A DNA stretch of 64,000 nt from Silene latifolia (Eukaryota > Streptophyta > Magnoliopsida > Caryophyllales > Caryophyllaceae), in NCBI RefSeq assembly GCF_048544455.1, contig NC_133534.1, positions 86,209,637 to 86,273,636 on the forward strand. Direction: 5' to 3'. The position numbers and the translations under genes are program-made. Numbering within the stretch: the stretch's first letter is position 1; every line of letters starts with the position of its first letter. Below the pieces are notes generated by a model, which ran no database searches, was not told the DNA's origin, and was given only the letters and a program-made list of their open reading frames with translations. This document shows positions 34,518-43,978 of the stretch, in pieces.

Positions 34518-35933
34518 TGTAATACTATGGTTTTCTATGTCTATGGGTACTCTATCAAGTGGGGCTTACTCTGTCGAGTAAGTATGTTTTTATATGAAAT
34601 AGTAGTCTGTCTGATGGGTACTCGATCGAGTATGTGTGGCACTCGATCGAGTAAGGGGCACCCGATCGATTAAGTTACTTTTACGAGTTGTTTTGACGGG
34701 TTTTGATAGCAACGTGAGAAAGATATATAAACTTAATCCGTTAGTTTCTTTTCACTTTTACACTTTTTCTAAACTTCACAAAAGAGAAAACAAGGTTACG
34801 TAGTTCTCCTCTCTCATATTGTTATCAAATCCCAAGGCTTGTGTCGCCATAATCCTGAGTTCTTTATACCGTTGAGACCGTCATATTATGGGTAAGATCC
34901 TTGTACCGTTTTTATGTTGATCCGTTGATTTTAGTTGAAACCCTAATTGGGTAATTTGGGGGTTTTGGGAGTATTGTGTTTATTAGATGGTGATTGTATG
35001 ATTGTATGTTTTATAGGAGGTGATTTCATTGAAGAACGATTTTGATTAGCTGCTAGACCGTATGTGGTGATTGCTTTTCCAGGTAGGGTTTCCCTACTCA
35101 GTATTAGTTACAATAATGTGTTGTGATTGTGCTGTAGTTAGTGATTGTTGGTTGATTCAGACGGTTGTGATTTCATATTGTTGATTGATTTAGACGGTTG
35201 TTGATTTTGTATTGTGATTACTGTTTAATTGTCTGTGATCTTCGGGGTGCGTCCCTGGCTGAGTGGAGTCACTTGCGGGAGTGGCTTCACGCCCTTGATT
35301 CGCCTTCTGTGGAACCCGCCACAGAAGGGATGTGCACATTAATGAACATGGGTTTATCGCTCGATGGAGATGAGCGGGGCTTAGGTGGGAACGGCTGCGG
35401 TCCCCCACTGGCGGCGAGGAGTAACCTGTTGCGATGGGTACTTTGGCAGGGCTACACACTTTAGTGCGTAGTCAGTTGTGTGGAGATTGGAGATGGAGAC
35501 TTGGGTTGTGTTGAGCTGTTTGAACTGTTTGTGTACTTGTTTCATTGTGGCATTGTTTTTGTGTAATTAGTACTGACCCCGTTTAAATGTTTTAAAAACT
35601 GTGGTGATCCATTCGGGAGTGGTGAGCAGTTATTGAGCAGGTATGATTGATATGCATGGGATAGCTGGGATGAGTCATCACGTTGCAGTTAGAAGTCTTC
35701 CGCTGTGTCAGACGATGTCTAGTTGCTTTGATAGTTTTATCAGTAGACCGTTTGAGTACTTTGTTTTTCCTTTAACAGTTTTGTTTGAGACATGTAATCA
35801 CTTAAATTATAGTTACTATTTAAATTGTGTTTCGTTATTGTCATTTGATTATCATTGACTCGGGAAACCGAGATGGTGACATTTATATACCTGAGTGGTC
35901 CTGGTAAGGCACTTGGAGTATGGGGGTGTCACA
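34518..35933 (+). repeat. 3' LTR of the non-autonomous chromovirus-type element
   Basis: 1416 bp, closely similar to 28461-29896, ending GTGTCACA before AACAC. It cuts a minus-strand gene fragment near its C-terminal codons. Confidence 0.92.
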
Positions 35934-35938
35934 AACAC

Positions 35939-36199
35939 AACCACCAGTAAAAGGATAAAGACAATAAGGACCATAGCCAAATAAGAGTAGTTTGTAAACT
36001 TAATATTCCAATGTTTGAATTCAATTTTACTTTTTCCCATAATTTGTGTTGACTTTTGCTCATACGCTTTGAGAATAAGTTGTTTAAAGTGCTCTGATGA
36101 AACACAAGCAAGACAATACAATTTGCCATTTAATTTATATGCAACACCAGCCTTCGAAATCAGAGAATGGACATTCGTATGTTCTTTTAAATGAAGTAT
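35939..36199 (-). pseudogene. fragment of an unrecognised gene with a C-terminal membrane segment
   Basis: On the minus strand the frame is open from the stop at 36200-36202 to the retroelement junction. It contains ISKAGVAYKLNGKLYCLACV, SSEHFKQLILKAYEQKS and a hydrophobic stretch YSYLAMVLIVFILLLVVV that looks like a membrane anchor. The element insertion replaces the last few codons. Beyond the insertion, sequence left of 28461 would supply two or three hydrophobic residues and a TAA stop. This fits a tail-anchored protein whose last exon was interrupted. I do not recognise the family. Because a Helitron 3' end follows at 36487, it may be a gene piece captured by that Helitron. Confidence 0.45.
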
Positions 36200-36458
36200 T
36201 CATGGGTTTTGGTGTCATTGTTCAATACATAATTTGTGATTTCCAACGAGTTCCAACTACTCTCATATCATAAATTCCCAACCCCGTAGCTATAATATAT
36301 CTTACCCTCAAGAACTGTGGCAGGGCCCTATTTATTGCCTACTGGCCTTGCTTAGGTATCCTACTGATATATCTCCAAGATATTAAGCAAGAAGACAAAC
36401 AAGCGGAATAACGCATTCATGAACGATACCGTAAAAACGAAAGAACAAAAACAATCAA

Positions 36459-36487
36459 ACCCGTGATTCTCACGGGTCATAAACTAG
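36459..36487 (+). mobile_element. Helitron 3' terminus (hairpin plus CTAG)
   Basis: The hairpin ACCCGTGA/TCACGGGT (36459-36477) is followed after six bases by CTAG at 36484-36487 and then T. This matches the layout of the two complete Helitrons in the window. The 5' TC end was not identified. It should lie left of 28461, in the AT-rich region, because the LTR element is inserted within. Confidence 0.65.
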
Positions 36488-36880
36488 TTTGGGTTCATAT
36501 ACTCCCATTTAGGTAAACGGGTTGGTTATTTTTATATGGTATTGGTCTCGCCAGTCGCTTCATACCGGATTATTTTATTTATATTGTGAGACGGCCTTTT
36601 ATGTAAAAAGATAACTTATTAACTGATAATAAATGAACAATTTTCTTAAATATGTGGACCGTCTCAATGTTTGACACCGGCTTATCATATAATTTTTGTG
36701 TATTTATTTACCTTGATTTTTGTCACAAAAATCACAAAATAGGGAGGGAACCAATTATAGGTGACAATTGGAGCAAACTATAGTTGGATAATTAAACAGC
36801 CCATCAAAACTATAATGATCTGCACCTTGAACCCGTAGATTTTAGATCAGCATAATTTATTAAACTCAACTCAGTAATCA
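36488..36880. other. unassigned spacer with a small inverted repeat
   Basis: About 390 bp of noncoding sequence. TGAGACGGCC (36587-36596) and GGACCGTCTCA (36656-36666) form an imperfect inverted pair, possibly ends of a small MITE. No gene is seen. Confidence 0.5.
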
Positions 36881-36992
36881 TGTAATACCCCGTATTTTAT
36901 TACCTTGGTCAAAGGCTAGTCAACGTTAAATGGGTAAATATATTTTATAAAATTATATTATTTTGTATTTATACGAGTTATGAATGAGATGA

Positions 36993-37053
<61 letters not shown>

Positions 37054-38010
37054 TACGATACATGTATATATATATATATATAAGTATACTAACATCCTAC
37101 CACCCTACCCCTTATCCACTCATAAAAAATCACAACACAATCCTCACCCAACACTGTAGAAGAGAGAAAAAAGAGAGAAATGGAGAAAAAATAAGGGAGA
37201 TTTTGTCCCTCCGTCTCGAGATCGTAAGGTAAGACCGTCTTACACTAGTTTATATATTATTTAAATTATACCGTTGACCCGCCTTGACCCCGAATCATCT
37301 ATGACCATCGTTGACCACCCTCGGGACCACCGTTGACCGCCCAAATGGGGGTTTGACCAACCTAGATCTAGGGCTTTATTGTTGTCGTGAAACCGTTTTA
37401 AGACAGGTTTTTAACCTCCTTACCGTGACTGACTTGGGTTGGGGTGGTTGTGTCGTGTGTGATGAGGAGAGTTGAGTACTGGTAATGGGTGATGGAATGG
37501 GTGGCTGTAGGTGGCGAAAAATGGGTGTTTATGGAGGGTGAACGGGTTAGTTGTGTCGTGCTTAGTTGTTGTGGTTGTATATTGCATATTGTCATTGGTG
37601 TTGCTGTTGTTGCTAGTGGCTGCCACTGGGGTGGTGGCTGGCTACTAGGTCCACCGTAGTGGTGGTCGGCGCCGGCGAGGGGTGGCTGTGTTGGTGTAGT
37701 TTGGTGATGCTTGGTGTGGGTGTGTGTCGTGTAGGTTGTTGTGTTGTGCCGTGGTGGTTGCGTTTTGTGCGGGCTGCTTGCCGTGGCCCACCATGGCTGG
37801 TGGTGGTGGTCCATGATGGCAACAGACGTTGTGGTTATCGTGGTTAAGGAGAGAGTACGGGTGTGAGTGAGTCGAGATTTAATTATTAAATAATGGGTAC
37901 GAGTCGGGATTTGAATTTAATTATATTAAATTATATTAGTAATTAGATTAGTTAGTAATTAAATGTATTTAACTATTTTATTTAGGTGACGGTTTTGTGG
38001 AAGATTATTA
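36881..38010 (+). mobile_element. truncated chromovirus-like LTR, interrupted by the Athila-like copy 2
   Basis: It begins TGTAATACCCCGTATTTTATT, a start typical of Gypsy chromovirus LTRs. It contains an AAT microsatellite and runs until the Athila-like LTR begins at 38011. Its continuation would be right of that element, outside the window. The frame at 37398-37814 on the minus strand is His/Thr/Pro low complexity and not a gene. Confidence 0.55.
36993..37082. repeat. (AAT)n and (TA)n microsatellites
   Basis: About 20 uninterrupted AAT units at 36993-37053, followed after a short spacer by (TA)n at about 37064-37082. Likely polymorphic. Confidence 0.95.
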
Positions 38011-39557
38011 TGATGTGACTCATATTTGTGCACATTTAGTCCCCGGACTAGCCTCGTTCCTATGCTTTCTAGTGCTTATTAGGGTCGTTTCTTATCTTTA
38101 GTTCCCTACTTTGCATATTCTTTGAGGTTTTGTGTCCTTGGTAGGAGAGGATTGCTAGCCTTACATTTATGGAGCAAAATGGAGCTAAATGGAGTGCATC
38201 TAATGACCAAGCAACAAAGAGGAGACCAATACTAAAGGCCTAAGCAAATAAATCAAGTAGAATGGGCAATGATGAAGACCCCCACGAACCCTTAATGATC
38301 CCCACGGATTCTTAGGCAGTCAAAAGAAGAAGAAGAAAAGCTGACCCAGGATCCGGGCGTCCCGAGCTCAGGACGAGCGTCCCAAGCCACAATCCGGGCA
38401 TCCCGTGGTCAAGTCGAGCGGATCCCTGGGCAGCTCGAGCATACATCAAGGACAAGTCGGGCGACTCCTTATGGGACTTACTTGCAAGGCACTAATCTCC
38501 TTCTTAGGGACTTAATCATCATTTAAGCCCTTAGTTACCCTAATACTTGTACTTAGTATAAATACCCCATTGTGTTAGGGGATTAAGCATCAAGTTTTAA
38601 TCAAGTTGTAGTTACTCAATTCAATATTAATCAAATCTCAATTTCTCTTTAATCATTCAAGTGTTCTTAGATTTAGTTGGGTAATTTGAAGACTATTTGG
38701 GGTTTATTGAAGACTTGACAACTTTTCATCATTCATCAAGTGTTCTTCTATTATTCTTTGCTTATTATTTGGATCATCCTTAAGTTGGTATAATCTCTTT
38801 TACCCTTTGCTTAATTAATTAATTATTGCTCATTCACCATGTTTAATCTTGTTAATATGATTGACACCCTTATTAGCATGTTTACCATGACCATCAGTGA
38901 TTAGTATCCTAGCTAGGGTTAATGGGGGATTAGGAGAATTAAAACATAGGGGTAGATCCATACTTAATCTAATATGCTTTCATAAGATTGATTGCTTGTT
39001 GTAGTTTCAACTTATGCACATGCTATGCTTGATAAATTGCTTGATTGACAACCTTGCATGAATCTCTTATCCATTCAACAAGACTTGTAAGATATAAACT
39101 AACTCAAAGCTTGTTAGACCATGCATATAGTTGAATAGGAAGAAACTAAGTCAACTTGTAGGTGTTGTACAGTCTTGACCGACTCGGCTCCGGGACCCAA
39201 ATCTTCCTATGAATTGTAAGACATAAACTAACTCGATTCCACTACAACAATAATTTGCTTGCAACTATGTAAACATGTTTGTATGATCCCCACCATGAAT
39301 CCCCTATAAACCCATGACACCCTAGTGCCTTAATCAATTATTTACAAACTCTATTTGTTTACTTTGTTTATTTTGCTTTCATTTCTTTACATTTCATTGT
39401 TGACTAGTTTAGCTTGCAACCCTCAATCTCAACCCAATTTGTGATACCCTAAGACATAGCTCTCTACAATCGAGAACTTGATTCAATACCCGTCCTTTGG
39501 GATTCGACCTTTACTTTTGATTGGTTAGCACAAACGACAAAGTTTTAAACCAAATAA
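38011..39557 (+). repeat. 5' LTR of Athila-like copy 2
   Basis: It starts TGATGTGACTCATATTTG, related to TGATGCGACCATAATTGG of copy 1, and is followed by the primer site at 39562. The end is inferred by analogy with copy 1 because the terminal CA has decayed. A motif cluster lies at about 38345-38468. Confidence 0.8.
38345..38468. repeat. motif cluster in the LTR of Athila-like copy 2
   Basis: Variants include ATCCGGGCGTCCCGAGCTC, GGACGAGCGTCCC, AATCCGGGCATCCC and AAGTCGAGCGGATCC. It is at the same LTR position as the copy 1 cluster, but the motif has drifted toward CCGGGCGTCC/CGAGCTCG forms. Confidence 0.65.
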
Positions 39558-39561
39558 AAAA

Positions 39562-39579
39562 TGGTGCCGTTGTCGGGGA
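39562..39579 (+). promoter_or_regulatory. primer-binding site of Athila-like copy 2
   Basis: TGGTGCCGTTGTCGGGGA, with two C-to-T differences from the copy 1 site. Both changes are at CpG or C positions, consistent with methylated-cytosine decay in an old copy. Confidence 0.75.
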
Positions 39580-39678
39580 CGGTGTTCAATTGAATTGTTA
39601 TCATTTGTTGTTTTTAGTTGTGTCTTTCTTAACCTTGGGGAAGTCAAACTCCTCAAGGTAGTTTTAATTGTTTTCTAG

Positions 39679-42424
39679 TTGTTTGCTTTTTGCATGTCTA
39701 GGAGATCACAAGGTGGACCTTTGCCTATTGATCCCGAGATTGAAAGAACCTTGACCAACATTAGAAGAACCGTTAGAGGGGCTTCAACAAGTTTGGGTAT
39801 TGGAGAACTTGTGGACATTGGTGTTGTCCAATCGGATAGTGTTGAGTTTACCAACCCTTTTGCAAGAGAAGGAGAGGAGAACCCAATTCAAAACCAACCA
39901 TAAAATCAACCCACAATGCCTAAATTTTCATCTCAGTCCGTACCAACCGAGGAGAACCTACCAAATGGTACTCCAACACCACCTCACTTAACGGGTAATT
40001 TCATTGCCAAATCCGCATTCATACAATTAGTTGAGAGAAGTCAATTTGGGGGGATGCCTAGTGAAGATCCTCATCTATATATGGAGACTGTTTGTGACTA
40101 TTGTGATGCAATTTCTCAAACCGGGGTAACTCAAGACCAAATTCGATGGGTTTTGTTTACTTTTTCCTTGATCGGAGCCGCAAAGCAATGGTTAAAGAGC
40201 CTAGACAAGGCTACCCTTGGAATTGATTCATGGAAGAAGTTAGCAATTGCCTTCTACAAGAAGTTTTATCCTCCGGAGAAGACTAAAATGTTGAGAGCCC
40301 AAATCACCGGGTTCAAGAAAAGAGATGAAGAGTCTCTATATGAGGCTTGGGAGAGATTCAAGGATACATGTCGCTCTTGTCCTCATCATGGACTAAGTGA
40401 ATAGTTCCTTGTTCAACAATTTTGGAATAGCTTATATGAAGACTCAAAGAATGTGCTCAACATGGGTTCTAATGGAAGATTCATCGAGGTTGATGACAAC
40501 CAAACATGGGCTAAGATCGAAAAAATGGCGGTTCATAACTCTCAATATAGTAGGCCAAGAAAAGCTACTAGGGGAGGAAGGCATGAAGGTGATTCCGTCA
40601 CACAATTGAGTGCCCAACTAAGTGCCCATATTGACACCATAAACTCAAAATTTGAGAAAGCCATGGCCAAGCTTGATGAAGGTTCTCAATCACCCATACA
40701 ATATGTCAATGCTATGGTGGCAACATCTTCAATCCCAAATGGAGTGTGTGAGAATTGTGGAACCTTGGGACATGATCAACACGAATGTAGGGGAACAAAT
40801 GAGCAAGTGAATGCTTTCCAAGCATACAAGAATGGCATCCCTTATTCCAACTATTGCAATAAAAATACCAAATTCCACCCAAACCTCTCATACAAGAGCC
40901 AAAATGTCCAAAACCCTCAACCCACATACACACCACCTCCAATGTGAAATCTTACTCAAAGACCATACTACAATCAATCCAATGACCAAGCTTTTGATGT
41001 TGAAAAAGCGGTCCTCCAAATGCAAAAGGGACAACAAAATTTATTTGCTCAAATGCAAAGGGATAGCCAAGCCAAAGACACTACCATCAACAATATCCTT
41101 GCTGACACCAAAATGATGGAGACTCAATTGTCTCAATTGGCCTCTTCTAGTTCCCAAAGACAAGAAAAGACAATTACTTCCTCAAGGTAATCCTCCTACA
41201 AGACATGATACCATCAATGCCATCCACTTGAGGAGTGGTATAAGGTATGAGGGACCAAATATGCCAATTGAAGAGAATATTGTTGAGGAGAATGTCAAGC
41301 AAAGTGATGTGATTGAACCATTGAGGAGAAATCCTAAGGTGGTAGAAACAACTACCAATGACTAATCAAAGAAGAGAAATGAAGAGAAGGCCAAACAAGT
41401 TGAGAAAGAGCCTATTGTGGTTAGACTTCCATTCCCAAGTTGCCAAGCCAAAGCTTAATGAGCAACTTATAAAGTTCATGGCAATTGTGAAGAACTTAGA
41501 GGTTTCTATATCATTCAAGGAGCTAATCAACCATGTTCTGGCCTATGCAAAATACATGAAAGATATCCTTACCAAGAAGAAATCCATCCGAAAGTTGTAG
41601 ACTATTGCTTTTACCAGGATTAGTAGTGCTATTGTTCAAGGGAATTCCCCTCCAAAGCTCAAGGATCCGGGAAGTTTCTCTATTCCATGTACCATTGGTG
41701 ATACCACAATCAACAAGGCACTATGTGATCTAGGTGCAAGTGTGAGTGTCATGCCATATTCGGTATGTGAAAGACTAGGGGTAGGAGAGCTCAAGTGTAC
41801 CAACATGAGCTTACAAATGGCGGACCGGACAACAAAAAAACCACTAGGAATATGGGAAGATGTGCCCGTAAGAGTTGGAAAGTTTTTCATACTGGTGGAC
41901 TTTGTCATTGTTGATTTGGAGGAAGATTCCAACATTCCAATCATTCTAGGAATACCATTCCTACACACCGCCGGAGCGATGATTGATGTAAAACACGGGA
42001 TGCTCACACTTGAAGTAGGTGATGAAACAATCACCTTCAATCTTGATATGACTATGAGAGCTCCCAACTTGTTTTAGCAATGTTTTATGGATCACTATAC
42101 TCGGGAGGGTGACAAGAAGAAGATGGAATCTCCATTAAAGAATAAGGGAAAGATGGAAATCTCAAAGAGAAGGGCAAAGACACACCGCCCAATTGGAAGA
42201 AATATATTGATGATGTTAAAATGGCTCTACTCGGAGAGCATGGAATTTTTCACAACAAGAATGAGAGCTTGCAAAGCTCACCCATGACAAGTATAGATGG
42301 AGGCCTCATTGGCCATGATAACAAGGAAGGAGAGTTGCTCTTGTCAACTCATGATCCACCCAACATAGGGAAAGAAGCAAGAGAAGTATGTGGTCTATAG
42401 GATGACGAGTTTGAAGGGCTTGTT
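39679..42424 (+). pseudogene. gag-protease of Athila-like copy 2, 5' part, multiple stops
   Basis: Colinear with the intact gag of copy 1, starting probably at the Met at 39694 (MSRRSQGGPLP). Stops interrupt at about 39901 (TAA), 40402 (TAG) and 40945 (TGA), with further breaks between 41160 and 41460 and at about 41598 and 42075. Still readable are the capsid domain (GMPSEDPHLYMETVCDYCD, FYPPEKTKMLRAQITGFKKR), the knuckle CENCGTLGHDQHEC and the protease region from SVMPYSVCERLG to HTAGAMIDVKHG. It ends at EGLV where the chromovirus is inserted (TTGTT at 42420-42424). Confidence 0.9.
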
Positions 42425-43756
42425 TGTAACACCCCCATACTCCAAGTGCCTTACCAGGACCACTCAGGTATGAAGACATTACCATCTCGGTTACCCGAGG
42501 CAATGATAATCAAACAACAATGAAGAAACAACGTTTATTAAAAATGATTAACGAATAGTTACAATCCTCAAAACCAAACCAAAAGTACGATACATGTTCT
42601 CAAACTGACTGTTCTAACTGAAATGTAAATAAACTAAAAGCTACAGCGGAAGACTCCTATCATCATGTCGTGGCATCCCGCCTATCCCAAGACTCATCTC
42701 AATACCGCTCAATACCCGCTCACCATCCCCGAATGGACCACCGCAGTTTACAAAACAACACCGGGTCGTGACTAATCACACAATCAATATAAACAACAAT
42801 GATAAGATAAAAGACAAAGCCTTAATCACACACACACACACACAACCAACCAATTCCCATCATCTCAATACCGACCGTCCACCTTTGGACCGACCCCGCG
42901 ATGGGGGACCGCACCGTACCCACCAAATCCCCGCTCCACATAGTGAGCGATAAACCCTGTCCATTAATGTGCACATCCCTTCTGTGGCGGGTTCCAAAGA
43001 AGGCGAAACTAGGGCGTGAGGTCACTCCCGCAAGTGACCCCACTCAGCCGAAGCCACGCCTCGCGAACCATCAACAACGATCACAACCACAATCACAATA
43101 CAATTATTATAGCAAACAACCAAATACAATACATCAACCAATATCCCATTATGGGACTAATGCTGAGTAGGAAATCCTACCTGGTATGCACACAATCGAC
43201 GGTCTCTCTACCGCCGAGTCAAAAAGCCTCTTCTATGAACCCTCCTCCTATCATACAACACATAGAGACTACCACATCACATACTACACATAAAACCCCA
43301 AATCTCTAAATTAGGGTTTAACCAAATCAAAGGAAATACAACAAAAAGGGTACATAGATCTTACCCTCGACGCAAGGAACTCAACGGTACGAACAACGAC
43401 AAGAATCGACCGTCTCGAACTCCGGAATTGCTAAGAATGCGATTAAGAAGATGAACTTGTTTGCTTTCTCTCTTAAACAGAAATTTAGGTTTTGTAAAAG
43501 TGATTTAGAATAATGACGATGAAACTTAAATACCTTAATCGCATAATTAACAAAACCCGAGAAAACTCCCGTAAAAAGGACACTCGATCGAGTACCCAAG
43601 GTACTCGATCGAGTACCCCTTACTCGATCGAGTGCCCCTGACTACTCGATCGAGTACCCAACAGTCGAAACTATTTTATTTCGCAACTTACCCTTACTCG
43701 ACGAGTAAGGCCTACTCGATAGAGTACCCCAAGACTTATAAATACGGAGTATTACA
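42425..43756 (-). repeat. 3' LTR of the nested chromovirus
   Basis: On the plus strand it runs TGTAACACCCCCATACTCC to GGAGTATTACA, 1332 bp. It includes an AC-dinucleotide run near 42829-42845, the GC-rich conserved block and six ACTCGATCGAGT variants at 43580-43728. The polypurine tract lies just inside at 43757-43778. Confidence 0.93.
43580..43728. repeat. ACTCGATCGAGT cluster in the chromovirus 3' LTR
   Basis: Six variants: four perfect, one ACTCGACGAGT and one ACTCGATAGAGT. The 5' LTR has the same six positions at 59514-59662, one of them GATCGGGT and another ACTCGACAGAGT. Confidence 0.88.
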
Positions 43757-43978
43757 GTCTTCCCTCCTTAAAAGGAACTTCGTCCCCGAAGTTCAAACCA
43801 CTACTAAACAAAGGTACTCCCATAACATTCCCGACTCAACAACCAAAACAAACTTCAACATAAAACATGATACTTACCCAACTCATCTCGACAAACATAC
43901 CGACACAACATATAAAAGGGGTATAAAACTCTTAAAAACTGCTCGCGATCATCTCCTACCCCCCTAAAAGAAACAAGG

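Larger units (their letters stand above)
28461..35933 (+). mobile_element. non-autonomous LTR element of chromovirus type, 7.5 kb, noncoding
   Basis: LTRs of 1436 bp (28461-29896) and 1416 bp (34518-35933) start TGTAATACTA and end GGGGGTGTCACA. AACAC is duplicated at 28456-28460 and 35934-35938. The primer-binding site TGGTATCAGAGCG (29900-29912) fits initiator-Met tRNA. The first 170 bp after it match the leader of the coding chromovirus at 42425-59694 closely. The 3' end has GAAGTTCCTTTTAAGGAGGG before the LTR, a Tekay/Del-like polypurine region. The 4.6-kb interior has no gag or pol frame on either strand. It is best seen as a non-autonomous partner of that chromovirus family. Confidence 0.88.

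Noticed and set aside
37398..37822. 138-codon minus-strand His/Thr/Pro-rich ORF
   Set aside because: Low-complexity reading of a G/T-rich LTR segment, also open in shifted frames. Nothing supports translation.
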